From Bifidobacterium breve (GTDB lineage Bacteria; Actinomycetota; Thermoleophilia; Solirubrobacterales; Solirubrobacteraceae), in contig CAMDBT010000015.1 in the NCBI GenBank assembly GCA_945889475.1, positions 1 through 37,553 on the forward strand: a stretch of DNA of 37,553 nucleotides, read 5' to 3'. The position numbers were made by a program, and so were the translations under genes. Within the stretch, counting starts at the first letter, position 1, and every line of letters starts with the position of its first letter. Below are positions 24,593 to 32,471 of the stretch, in pieces. The notes beneath the pieces are model-generated. The model was not told the DNA's origin. It ran no database searches and was given only the letters and a program-made list of their open reading frames with translations.

Positions 24593-25693
24593 ATGGAACA
24601 GAATCCAATCCAATCAGAACCTTTTGAAGACCTCTTCGTACTGGAGATGGCGAACAACCACTGGGGGGACGTCGACCGCGGAATGCGGATCATCAAAGAG
24701 TTCGGTCAGGTTGTGCGCTTCAACAATGTTCGCGCCGCGATCAAGCTCCAGTTCCGCGACCCGGAAAACTTCATTCACAAGGATTTCCGCGATCGCGACG
24801 ACATCCGTTACGTCAAGAAGACGATCGCAACGACGCTTCAGCGTGACGACTTCGCGCAGCTAACGGAGGCTGTCCGGCGGGCCGGATGCATCCCGATGGC
24901 AACCCCGTTTGACGAGTCGTCGGTAGATCTCTGCCGAGAGCTGAAGCTTCCGCAAGTAAAACTTGCTAGCTCCGACCTTAACGACTGGGTCCTGATTGAG
25001 AAGATTGCGACCCTGCGCGTGCCGGTGATTGCGTCGAGCGGCGGTTCGTCACTGAAAGACATCGACGATCTGGTGACCTTCTTCGGCAACCGCGAGATCC
25101 CGCTCGCGCTCAACCACTGCGTGTCGCTCTATCCGAGTGAGGACAGTGAGCTTGAGCTGAATCAGATTGACTTCCTGCGAAACCGGTACCCGGGGCTGAC
25201 GATTGGGTTCTCAACGCACGAGTACCGCGACTGGACAAGTTCGATGCTCGTTGCCTACGCCAAGGGGGCGCGAACATTCGAGCGTCACATCGACATCGAC
25301 GACGGCGCACATGAGCGCTCTCCGTACTGTTCGTTGCCAGACCAGATTGATGCGTGGTTCAAAGCTTTCTGGAAGGTTAAGGAGATGTGCGGTGCCCCCG
25401 GGATCGCGAAGCGGATTCCGCTTCAGCGCGAGGTCGACTATCTCAACGGGCTGGTGCGTGGCGTATATGCGCGGCGTCCGCTGGCCGCTGGGGAGGTTCT
25501 TAGCGATGACGACATCTACCTAGCGGTACCGCTGCTGAAGGGCCAGATGTCGTGCCGAGAGCTGATCGCCGGTGAGGAACTGACGGCGCCGATCGCCGCC
25601 GACGCGCCGGTCATGGTTCATGCCGTCAGCGGCCCATACGGCCGTAACTCGAGTCTTCGCGCCCAGATCGAGGCGCGCGGACTCGAAGTCTGA
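24593..25693 (+). CDS. NeuB-like PEP-condensing sugar-acid synthase with SAF domain
   Basis: A 366-residue member of the N-acetylneuraminate synthase family. The TIM-barrel part has FVLEMANNHWGDVDRG (15-30), where sialic acid synthases have an E-x-x-x-NHxG block, AAIKLQFRDP, KLASSDLNDW, IASSGGSSLKDID, LNHCVSLYPS and IGFSTHE, then FERHIDIDD at the usual IEKH position. Residues about 285-350 form the antifreeze-like SAF domain (RGVYARRPLAAGEVLS) that closes the active site of the partner subunit. Known members condense PEP with an aldose to give a 3-deoxy-2-keto sugar acid. No NeuA or NeuC is nearby; instead a TPP enzyme starts 4 nt downstream, so the product is probably not sialic acid. Confidence 0.85.
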   Translation: MEQNPIQSEPFEDLFVLEMANNHWGDVDRGMRIIKEFGQVVRFNNVRAAIKLQFRDPENFIHKDFRDRDDIRYVKKTIATTLQRDDFAQLTEAVRRAGCIPMATPFDESSVDLCRELKLPQVKLASSDLNDWVLIEKIATLRVPVIASSGGSSLKDIDDLVTFFGNREIPLALNHCVSLYPSEDSELELNQIDFLRNRYPGLTIGFSTHEYRDWTSSMLVAYAKGARTFERHIDIDDGAHERSPYCSLPDQIDAWFKAFWKVKEMCGAPGIAKRIPLQREVDYLNGLVRGVYARRPLAAGEVLSDDDIYLAVPLLKGQMSCRELIAGEELTAPIAADAPVMVHAVSGPYGRNSSLRAQIEARGLEV

Positions 25694-25697
25694 TCAG

Positions 25698-27491
25698 ATG
25701 CCCGAGGCAACGCTGGTGAAGTACGCGGACTTGGTCGCTGACTGGCTCGTCGAGATCGGCTACACCCATTGCTTCTTCGTCGCTGGCGGCAACATCATGC
25801 ACCTCCTCTCGTCGGTGCGTTCACGGTTTGAATGCGTGCCGGTGGTTCATGAAACCGCTGCGGGAATTGCAACCGAGTACTTCAACCAGACCGCTGATGG
25901 CGCGAAGGCTTTCGCGCTCGTAACCGCTGGCCCTGGCGTGACAAACATCCTGACGGCGATGGCCGGCGCGTTTCTCGAAAGCCGCGAGCAGCTGGTGATC
26001 GCCGGGCAGGTCAAGTCGTCCGATCTCGCGGGTCCAGAGCTGCGGCAGCGTGGGATTCAGGAGATCGACGGTGTTGCGCTGGCGGCTCCGGTTGCTCTCA
26101 CCGCGCTTCGGATCGAGAGTCCGCTAGCCCGCGAAGAGTTCTGCGCTGCAGTAGAGGTTGAAGGGCGCCAAGGGCCCGTATTTCTCGAGTTCTGTCTTGA
26201 CGCGCAGGCTGCCCCGGTAGACGCCGCGGAGCCGCGCTTCAGCGCGCGGGCGCCGTCGCGGCCCCCGCGGGACGTCGCGGCCGATGACGCTCTGGCTGCC
26301 GCGAGCGAACAGATTGCCGCGCTGATGGCAGATTGCGAACGTCCCGTGTGGCTGGTTGGCGGGGGAGTCAGCAGACCGGTCGCGGCCGCGCTTCACGGGC
26401 GTCTTGGCGCACTCGGCGTTCCTCTGCTGACGACGTGGAACGGTGCCGACCGGATCAAGTCAGATAACCCGTACTACTTCGGACGTCCGAATACTTGGGG
26501 TCAACGCTCGGCGAACATGATCCTCCAGCAGGCCGATCTGCTGCTCGCACTCGGGTCGCGGCTCGGCCTCCAGCAGACAGGTTTCAACTGGCAGCAGTTT
26601 GCACCGGTCGCGCGTACCGTCCAAGTTGACATTGATAGGACGGAGCTTGAGAAGGGGCACCCGCAGATTGACGTTGCTCTTGCGCTCGACGCAGATCGCC
26701 TGCTCGAACTGCTTTGCGACAGGAAATACGAAAGCTATGAGAGCTGGGTCGACTACTGTCGCGAAGTTCGTGCGGCGCTTCCATTGATCGAAGCAAACAG
26801 CTGCGGCGCGGGCTACGTCTCGCCTTATGAGTTTTACCAGCGGCTCAGTGAGCTCTCGCGCGACGACGACATTTTTACCGTCTGCAGCAGTGGCGGTGCG
26901 AATTCGGTCGGGATGCAGATCGTTGAGCCCGTCGGCTCCCAAATCCTGCTCGCCGATAAGGGCCTCGCCAGCATGGGTTATGGCCTTTCAGGCGCGATTG
27001 GCGCGGCCTTCGCAGCGCCTCAGCGGCGAGTCCTGCTCGTTGAGGGCGACGGTGGCTTCGCGCAGCACTCGCAGGAGCTGGCCACTGTCGCGGTCAACGA
27101 TCTCAACGTTAAGATTGCGGTTTTCGACAACGGTGGCTACGCGTCGATCAAGATGACGCAGCTCAACTACTTTGGCGGCGAATACCTCGGCTGCGACATC
27201 GCCTCTGGTCTTGGCTTTCCAAACTGGGAGGGGCTGTTCGCTGCCTATGGAATCCCTTCGGTGACAATCGACGCCGAGGCCTTCGCCGCCGGCGGTTTGG
27301 CGGAGGCGCTCAATCTCACCGGCCCGATCGGGATCATCGTCCGTGTAGACCCTGAGCAGACCTACTTCCCGAAGATCAGCAGCCGTGTCACCGAGAGCGG
27401 GTCGATGGAATCAAACCCACTCCACCTGATGACGCCCGAGCTGCCTGACGACCTCCTTGCTCGCGTCGGCCGCTACCTGCCCGAGTTGTGA
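25698..27491 (+). CDS. TPP-dependent acetolactate-synthase-like (YerE-like) enzyme
   Basis: ATG 25698 gives 597 residues; the frame is open upstream only within the NeuB-like gene. The catalytic Glu52 lies in VVHETAAG. The pyrimidine, central and PP domains follow in order, with VTAGPGVTNILTAMAGAF, VWLVGGGVSRP, WNGADRIKSDN, and the TPP-Mg motif EGDGGFAQ...FDN near 448-480. It resembles acetolactate synthase and YerE, which transfers an acetyl unit from pyruvate to C4 of CDP-4-keto-3,6-dideoxyglucose in yersiniose synthesis. With rfbF, rfbG and rfbH in the same block this is the favoured analogy. The keto-acid donor may instead be the NeuB-like product. Coupled to the downstream SDR by a 4-nt overlap. 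Confidence 0.85.
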   Translation: MPEATLVKYADLVADWLVEIGYTHCFFVAGGNIMHLLSSVRSRFECVPVVHETAAGIATEYFNQTADGAKAFALVTAGPGVTNILTAMAGAFLESREQLVIAGQVKSSDLAGPELRQRGIQEIDGVALAAPVALTALRIESPLAREEFCAAVEVEGRQGPVFLEFCLDAQAAPVDAAEPRFSARAPSRPPRDVAADDALAAASEQIAALMADCERPVWLVGGGVSRPVAAALHGRLGALGVPLLTTWNGADRIKSDNPYYFGRPNTWGQRSANMILQQADLLLALGSRLGLQQTGFNWQQFAPVARTVQVDIDRTELEKGHPQIDVALALDADRLLELLCDRKYESYESWVDYCREVRAALPLIEANSCGAGYVSPYEFYQRLSELSRDDDIFTVCSSGGANSVGMQIVEPVGSQILLADKGLASMGYGLSGAIGAAFAAPQRRVLLVEGDGGFAQHSQELATVAVNDLNVKIAVFDNGGYASIKMTQLNYFGGEYLGCDIASGLGFPNWEGLFAAYGIPSVTIDAEAFAAGGLAEALNLTGPIGIIVRVDPEQTYFPKISSRVTESGSMESNPLHLMTPELPDDLLARVGRYLPEL

Positions 27492-28426
27492 TTGGCGCGA
27501 CCATTGAGCGGCTGAGAACGCTGGATCGCGTGATCCTCCTGGGTGCGAATGGATGGTTCGGACGCACGATGGTTGATCTGCTTGAGCAAGCCTACGGCGA
27601 CGAGTTAGCGGAGCGGACGGAGCTCTTTGCACGCGGCCCGCACCGAGTCACTTCGTCCGCGGGGCGTGAGCTTGCGGTGGCACCGCTGACGGAGCTGGGT
27701 GCACTCTCAGCGCGGCCGGCGACGCTGCTGGTCGACTGTGCCTACCCGACTCAGGAGAAGGTGCAAGAGCTTGGTGTCGAAGCCTACGTGGATGCGGTGG
27801 GAGAGCTGCGTGCGCAACGCTTGACAGCGCTGGAGCAGCTCCGGCCGCAGGCCTGCGTTTCGCTGTCTTCTGGCGCGGCGAAGGTATTCGCCGATGGCTC
27901 GCCCGCACCCGAGCGCACTCGCGTTTACGGCGAGATGAAGTGGCGCGACGAGCTGCGAATGCTTGAGCTCTGCCCGGAGCTTGGGGTAGGACTCTGCATC
28001 GCGCGCGTGTACTCCGCTTCGGGCCCTCACATGACCAAGGCGCAGAGCTACGCACTCGGTGATCTGATCGAGCAGGCTCGCGCTGGCGGCCCGATCGAGC
28101 TGCGCGCAAGGCACCGAGTGACGCGTTCCTACACGCTCGTTGAGGACACGCTGGAGCTGGCCGTGCTCACCTCGCTCACTACCGATGCCGATCGGCCGGA
28201 GCTGTTTGAGACCGGCGGCGAGCAGGTAGATCTCGCGCAGCTGGCGCGCCGTGTTTCGCTCGTCATCCGCGGAGAGGAGCCTGAGCTGCTGATAGCCGAG
28301 AGCGATGGAAGCGCTGACGATTTCTACGTCGGTGATCCCGCCCGGCTCGCGCAGCTGGCCGCTGCCAACGGGCTTGAGCTCACGGACCTCGATCAGCAGA
28401 TCCGCAGGACGGCTGACGATGGCTGA
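27488..28426 (+). CDS. SDR-type reductase (YerF-like position)
   Basis: A 312-residue extended SDR starting at GTG 27488, which overlaps the TPP gene's stop as GTGA. The nucleotide site is GANGWFG at 19-25, the active site has SLSSGAAKVF and a YGEMK YxxxK pair at 147-151, then IARVYSASGPHM. In the yersiniose pathway the 4-aceto sugar made by YerE is reduced by YerF at the side-chain carbonyl. This gene occupies the equivalent place directly after the TPP enzyme, so reduction of an acyl-branch ketone is the working hypothesis. The sequence alone cannot decide between reductase and epimerase. It overlaps the HAD gene by 8 nt. Confidence 0.78.
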   Translation: MIGATIERLRTLDRVILLGANGWFGRTMVDLLEQAYGDELAERTELFARGPHRVTSSAGRELAVAPLTELGALSARPATLLVDCAYPTQEKVQELGVEAYVDAVGELRAQRLTALEQLRPQACVSLSSGAAKVFADGSPAPERTRVYGEMKWRDELRMLELCPELGVGLCIARVYSASGPHMTKAQSYALGDLIEQARAGGPIELRARHRVTRSYTLVEDTLELAVLTSLTTDADRPELFETGGEQVDLAQLARRVSLVIRGEEPELLIAESDGSADDFYVGDPARLAQLAAANGLELTDLDQQIRRTADDG

Positions 28427-29099
28427 CCGGCGTAGGTGGGATGTCGTGCTCTTTGATCTTGATGGGACGCTTATCGACCCGTTCGAAGGCATCGCCGATG
28501 GCGTTCGCAAGGCGTTCGCTGCGGTGGACCAGCCTGCGCCGGAGGACGCGACGATCCGTGGTTGGATCGGCCCCCCGATCGGCGACACGCTTGAGGCGCA
28601 GCTGGGTCATCTCGGCGCTGGCGCGGTCGCGACTGCCCTCGCAGCCTTTCGGGCTGCCTACGACAACGGTGGCGCTCAAAGCGCGGCGCTCCACGCTGGG
28701 ATGCGCGATCTGATCATCGCGCTCGATGACGACGGCGCCTTTCTGGCCGTAGTGACGATGAAACCAAGACACGTAACCGACGTGATCCTTGACCAGCTCG
28801 GCCTGCGTTCGCACTTGGATGGAGTTTTCGCTCCGCCGACCGATCACGCTACGGGGAACAAGGCGGACCTCATAGCGGAGGCGTTAGCCGTTGCGGGCGC
28901 TCGCGGTCTGAGTGCGGACGGTGGCGTCGTAGTCGGGGACAGGGCGGACGACATGCGCGCGGCGCGCGAGAATGGCCTCGCCGCGGTGGGGGTGGCTTGG
29001 GGATTTGGATCCGCAGCCGAGATGCTGCGAGAACGTCCGCTCCAAGTCGCAACTTCGCCACCGCAGTTAGCGGCGCTTTTGCTGGAAGGTAAGGTCTAG
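28419..29099 (+). CDS. HAD-family phosphatase
   Basis: ATG 28419 (226 residues) overlaps the SDR stop by 8 nt; the frame is open further upstream but only inside the SDR. It has HAD motif I FDLDGTLID with Asp13 and Asp15, a helical cap domain, a basic residue block MKPRHV after strand VVT (motif II-III), and GDRADDMRAA (motif IV). It resembles phosphoglycolate phosphatase-like enzymes. In nonulosonate and Kdo pathways an analogous HAD phosphatase dephosphorylates the product of the PEP-condensing synthase, so it may act on the NeuB-like enzyme's product here. That link is inferred from the operon only. Confidence 0.83.
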   Translation: MADRRRWDVVLFDLDGTLIDPFEGIADGVRKAFAAVDQPAPEDATIRGWIGPPIGDTLEAQLGHLGAGAVATALAAFRAAYDNGGAQSAALHAGMRDLIIALDDDGAFLAVVTMKPRHVTDVILDQLGLRSHLDGVFAPPTDHATGNKADLIAEALAVAGARGLSADGGVVVGDRADDMRAARENGLAAVGVAWGFGSAAEMLRERPLQVATSPPQLAALLLEGKV

Positions 29100-29103
29100 A
29101 TCT

Positions 29104-30057
29104 ATGGACGCGGCGCGACGCAAGCTGATCTCGGTCGTGATCCCTTGCTTCAACGAAGAGGCAAACATCGAGCAGCTGACGGAGCGCCTAGCCGCGGTGT
29201 TCGATGATGAGTCGGGCTATGAGTTTGAGGCGATTATCGTTGAGAATGGCTCGATTGATCAGACCTTCGAGCGGGCCGTCGCTGCTCGTGATCGGGATCC
29301 GCGCTTCAAGCTGCTCCAGCTCTCACGCAACTTCCGCATGGATGGCGGACTGACGGCTGGGCTCGCCAGCGCGAGCGGTGATGCGGCCGTCCTGATGGCT
29401 GCAGATCTTCAGGATCCGCCCGAACTGATTCACGAGTTTCTGCGCAAGTGGGAGGAGGGCTACGAGATCGTCTATCAGATCGTCACCGACCGGAAAGGGA
29501 CCGGTCCGATCAGACGGATGAACTCGCAGCTCTTCTACTGGCTCGCCGGCCTTATGACCGACGGCCGAATCCCGCGCAACGTCAGCGATTTCCGGCTCGT
29601 CGACCGAAAGGTCTACGAGACCGTCAATGTGATGGAGGAACGCAACCGCTTCGTCCGCGGGCTATTCGCTTGGGTCGGTTTCTCATCGGTTGGGATCGAA
29701 GCTGAGCGCGCTCCTCGCACCGGTGGAGTTTCGGGGGCGCACACATTCGGCGTGATCGACCTGGCCTTCAAAGGCATCTTTGCCCACTCCTATAAGCCGC
29801 TCCGCCTGATCTCGCTCTTTGGCCTGACGCTCAGCGCGCTCTCATTCCTCGCGATCATCCTTTTCGCGATCCGATTCCTCGTCGATGGAGTGCCGTTCGC
29901 TGGATTCGGGACGATCGTCTGCCTCTTCCTGCTGATGTTCGGCTTCCTCTTCACGATGCTCGGCATCGTCAGCGAATACGTCGGTCTGATCTATGAAGAA
30001 GTGAAGCAGCGGCCCAACTTTGTGGTGCGAACCAAGGTCGGGCTTGACGACGACTAG
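29104..30057 (+). CDS. GT2 glycosyltransferase with two C-terminal TM helices (GtrB/ArnC-like)
   Basis: A 317-residue polyprenyl-phosphate glycosyltransferase type. GT-A domain: SVVIPCFNEEANIEQL, AADLQDPPELI with metal-binding Asp101 and Asp104, and a conserved LSRNFRMDGGLTAGL. The usual DDGSxD nucleotide site is ENGSID at 47-52, where Asp-Asp is replaced by Glu-Asn. Two hydrophobic helices in residues about 235-300 (LISLFGLTLSALSFLAII and a second) are the membrane anchor, followed by LIYEEVKQRP, a family feature. A GGAAGG Shine-Dalgarno lies 9 nt before the ATG. It ends the NeuB-TPP-SDR-HAD operon and is the natural candidate for loading the unusual sugar onto polyprenyl phosphate. Confidence 0.88.
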   Translation: MDAARRKLISVVIPCFNEEANIEQLTERLAAVFDDESGYEFEAIIVENGSIDQTFERAVAARDRDPRFKLLQLSRNFRMDGGLTAGLASASGDAAVLMAADLQDPPELIHEFLRKWEEGYEIVYQIVTDRKGTGPIRRMNSQLFYWLAGLMTDGRIPRNVSDFRLVDRKVYETVNVMEERNRFVRGLFAWVGFSSVGIEAERAPRTGGVSGAHTFGVIDLAFKGIFAHSYKPLRLISLFGLTLSALSFLAIILFAIRFLVDGVPFAGFGTIVCLFLLMFGFLFTMLGIVSEYVGLIYEEVKQRPNFVVRTKVGLDDD

Positions 30058-30785
30058 TCCGCTGAAGGCGGCTCAGTTACCTTCAGGCCGAGCGCCAGTG
30101 ACGTCGCCCCGATAGGGCTGTAACGACCTGACGGGAGAACCATCTCGTCGAGCACTCTGCGCTCGTCGGCGTCGATCGCCTCGTCGAAGTAAAGAAGATC
30201 TCCGCGTTTTAGCATTGGCGAAAGTACCCGCCACGCTTCCGCGGTCGGCTCATAGAGATCGAGGTCGAAGAGAACCAGCCACTGAGCATCAGCTGCCGCC
30301 GCGAGGTCAACGTCGCGAAGCGTGTCTTCGACGTCGCCCACATGCCACGTTAAGCGCGAGTCCTCAATCGCAGGTGTCTGCCCGCCTGCATCAAATTCCC
30401 CGTCGGGGAGTCCGCGCCACCCGCGGGGAAGGCCGGTAAAGCGATCAAACCCGTGCCACTCAACGTCTGCGCGCTTAAGCATCGTGAGCCAGTGCTCGGT
30501 GGCGTAACCCCACGCGACGCCAAATTCAAGTACGAACAGTGGCCGCGTCGGATCAAGATGCGATGACATTTGCTGCCAAAGTTCCTCGCGCTTCCAGAAG
30601 AGCTTTACGGTCTCATCAAATGATGCTGACTGCCACCGCACAAAGCTTGCAACATCCCCAGCGTTAACGAGCTTGTCGGCCAGCGATGGAATACGGCGGA
30701 CTACGCGTGCTGCGATCCCGTGCAGAACAATTGCCGATTGCGGCATCTCAAGGGCGTTGCGCATCTCGTGTTCTTCTTTAGGCAT
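30054..30785 (-). CDS. TylF-like SAM-dependent methyltransferase
   Basis: A 243-residue class I methyltransferase of the TylF/MycF macrocin O-methyltransferase type. It has VLEFGVAWGYATEHWL (motif I region), WHGFDRFTGLPRGW, GQTPAIEDSRLTWHVGD, then LFDLDLYEPTAEAW and LLYFDEA, which carry the metal-binding acidic residues of sugar hydroxyl methyltransferases such as MycF. O-methylation of a deoxy sugar is the likely reaction. It is downstream of rfbH on the minus strand with a 41-nt gap and a GGAG at a 10-nt spacing. Its stop overlaps the stop of the convergent GT2 gene by CTAG. Confidence 0.82.
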   Translation of the reverse strand: MPKEEHEMRNALEMPQSAIVLHGIAARVVRRIPSLADKLVNAGDVASFVRWQSASFDETVKLFWKREELWQQMSSHLDPTRPLFVLEFGVAWGYATEHWLTMLKRADVEWHGFDRFTGLPRGWRGLPDGEFDAGGQTPAIEDSRLTWHVGDVEDTLRDVDLAAAADAQWLVLFDLDLYEPTAEAWRVLSPMLKRGDLLYFDEAIDADERRVLDEMVLPSGRYSPIGATSLALGLKVTEPPSAD

Positions 30786-30826
30786 ACGGTGGATTCTCCA
30801 ATAGGGGTGTGTTGGTGAATTGTGGC

Positions 30827-32158
30827 CTACTTACAAGTGTCGTGCAGGACCTCGAGCATGAAGTCAATCTGTTGATCGCCGAGGCCGGGGTAGACGCCGA
30901 TCCAGAAGACGTTCTCCATTACGAAGTCGGAGTTCGTTAGTTCGCCAACGACGCGGTGTTCGATCTTGCTGTAGGCCGGCTGCCTCAGCAGGTTGCCGCC
31001 AAACAGCAGCCGCGTGGCGATCCCACGGCCCTCAAGCGCCCGAACGACCTCGTTGCGCGTCACCGGTCCGCCGGGGCGGATCGCGATCGGGAAGCCAAAC
31101 CAGCTCGGCTCACTGTTAGGCGTTGCTTCGGGAAGGATCATCAGCTCTTCGAGGTCGGCGAGGCCAGCACGCAGCCGCTCGTAGTTGTGCTGGCGCGCGG
31201 CGATAAAGCTCTCGACTTTGCCCAGCTGCGCGACGCCGACGGCTGCCTGCATGTCGGTGATCTTCAGGTTGTAGCCAATCTCCGAGTAGGTGTACTTGTG
31301 GTCGTAGCCTTCTGGCAGCTCGCCGAACTGCTGATCGAAGCGCTTGCCGCAGGTGTCCTGCTTGCCTGGCTCGCACCAGCAGTCGCGGCCCCAGTCACGG
31401 AACGATTCGGCAAGCACCTTGTACTTGCCCTTGTCGCAGATCACGGCGCCGCCTTCACCCATCGTGATGTGGTGCGCGGGGAAGAAGCTGACGGTTGCGA
31501 AATCACCGAACGATCCGACCGGCTTGCCGTTGTAAGTGCTTCCCAGGGCATCGCAGCAGTCTTCGACCAGCCAGAGGTCGTGTTCCTCGCAGAAGGCAGT
31601 GATTGTGTCGAGGTCGAACGGGTTGCCGAGCGTGTGGGCGATCATCACGGCCCGCGTCTTCTCACTCAGCGCCTCTTCGAGATGGGTGACGTCAATGTTG
31701 TAGGTCGGAATGTCTACGTCGAGGAAGACCGGTACGGCGCCGTTTTGAATGATCGGGTTGATCGTCGTCGGGAAGCCGGTTGCCACGGTGATCACTTCGT
31801 CGCCGGGTTTGACGTGGCGCTTGCCCATCTTCGTTGAGGTCAGGCAGGAGAAGGCGACGAGGTTTGCTGACGAGCCGCTGTTGACGAGTGTGGTGTGGCG
31901 GCGGCCAAACAGTTCCTTCGCGAAGCGCCGCTCGAATTCGGCTGCGTAGCGGCCGGTTGTAAGCCAGAAGTCGAGCGAGGAATCGACCAAGGCAACCACT
32001 TCGTTCTCGTCGAAGACACGGCCGGCGACTGGAACGGCGCTCTCGTCGGCGACGAACTCAGCTTCCGGGAAGGCGGCTGCGTGGTATTGGGCAGTGAGCT
32101 CAAGTATCTGCGCCCGTAACGCTTCCGCGGTCGCGCCGCTGCGTTCGCTGTCGGTCAC
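30827..32158 (-). CDS. rfbH: CDP-4-keto-6-deoxyglucose 3-dehydratase (E1), PMP/[2Fe-2S] type
   Basis: A 443-residue DegT-fold protein. The position of the PLP Lys is His229 ([14 protein letters not shown]), the hallmark that separates the PMP-dependent dehydratase from sugar aminotransferases. Four cysteines, C202, C260, C262 and C270, fit the C-x57-C-x1-C-x7-C iron-sulfur spacing known for E1. It removes the C3 hydroxyl of CDP-4-keto-6-deoxyglucose and normally needs an NADH-dependent reductase (RfbI/E3), which is not in this window. The GTG start (32156-32158) overlaps a short mini-ORF by GTGA. It is transcribed towards the TylF-like methyltransferase. Confidence 0.95.
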   Translation of the reverse strand: MTDSERSGATAEALRAQILELTAQYHAAAFPEAEFVADESAVPVAGRVFDENEVVALVDSSLDFWLTTGRYAAEFERRFAKELFGRRHTTLVNSGSSANLVAFSCLTSTKMGKRHVKPGDEVITVATGFPTTINPIIQNGAVPVFLDVDIPTYNIDVTHLEEALSEKTRAVMIAHTLGNPFDLDTITAFCEEHDLWLVEDCCDALGSTYNGKPVGSFGDFATVSFFPAHHITMGEGGAVICDKGKYKVLAESFRDWGRDCWCEPGKQDTCGKRFDQQFGELPEGYDHKYTYSEIGYNLKITDMQAAVGVAQLGKVESFIAARQHNYERLRAGLADLEELMILPEATPNSEPSWFGFPIAIRPGGPVTRNEVVRALEGRGIATRLLFGGNLLRQPAYSKIEHRVVGELTNSDFVMENVFWIGVYPGLGDQQIDFMLEVLHDTCK

Positions 32159-32175
32159 TGACTAATCTCGATCAC
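32155..32175 (-). CDS. Candidate 6-codon leader ORF coupled to rfbH
   Basis: GTG 32175 reads MIEISQ (GTG as Met) and stops with TGA 32157-32155, overlapping the rfbH GTG (32158-32156) as GTGA. A TAGAGT hexamer lies 9 nt upstream of it. No good Shine-Dalgarno for rfbH is seen, so re-initiation from the mini-ORF is attractive. Coding status is inference. Confidence 0.3.
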   Translation of the reverse strand: MIEISQ

Positions 32176-32184
32176 GATGCCGCC

Positions 32185-32190
32185 ACTCTA
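32185..32190 (-). promoter_or_regulatory. -10-like TAGAGT upstream of rfbH leader ORF
   Basis: TAGAGT on the minus strand ends 9 nt before GTG 32175. It is the closest TANNNT hexamer to rfbH, and the rfbH start itself is 26 nt away. Confidence 0.35.
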
Positions 32191-32239
32191 CCGGCCGGGG
32201 CGTCCAAGACACCGTCGCTAGTTGGGCTGCAACGCGGCT

Positions 32240-32407
32240 TCAGAGAATCTGCTGCACAGCAATAACAGCAACTGCAAAGCCTGAACCGCAGGCGGCGATC
32301 AGGGCGAGTCGCGGACCGAGCAGCTCGCCGCGGCGACGTGCCTGGCGGCGGCGAAGGTCGCGCCGGGAGATTGAACTTGCGTAGATCACCTGTCGGTCGA
32401 TCGCCAC
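32240..32407 (-). CDS. Possible small membrane protein
   Basis: In the 336-nt interval between lon and rfbH, one minus-strand frame reads 55 codons from GTG 32407 to TGA 32240. A basic stretch rich in Arg (RRDLRRRQARRRGELLG) is followed by a hydrophobic C-terminal helix (RLALIAACGSGFAVAVIAVQ), the pattern of a tail-anchored single-pass protein. There is no ATG. The frame stays open a further 15 codons upstream with a CTG next to an AGGAG, so the true start is unclear. Third positions are less GC-biased than in neighbours. It could be real or a chance frame. Confidence 0.35.
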   Translation of the reverse strand: MAIDRQVIYASSISRRDLRRRQARRRGELLGPRLALIAACGSGFAVAVIAVQQIL

Positions 32408-32441
32408 GAACCGCAGAATGACCGCCGCGGCGGACAGAACT

Positions 32442-32471
32442 CCTGCAAAACGGAATCACCCGATTTGCAGG
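32442..32471. terminator. Hairpin downstream of lon
   Basis: CCTGCAAA (32442-32449) pairs perfectly with TTTGCAGG (32464-32471). Inside it, one A-A mismatch is followed by three more pairs and a 6-nt loop. It begins about 23 nt beyond the lon stop. On the plus strand it is followed by a short T-run, but on the lon strand the trailing sequence is not U-rich, so it may act as a terminator in either direction or as an mRNA-stabilising end. Confidence 0.5.

Noticed and set aside
24593-25693. Calling this a true sialic acid (Neu5Ac) synthase
   Set aside because: No CMP-sialic acid synthetase, UDP-GlcNAc 2-epimerase or sialyltransferase in the window; only the family-level call is supported.
30827-32158. 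Reading this gene as a DegT/DnrJ sugar aminotransferase
   Set aside because: The PLP Lys is His229, and the four-cysteine iron-sulfur pattern is specific to the 3-dehydratase.
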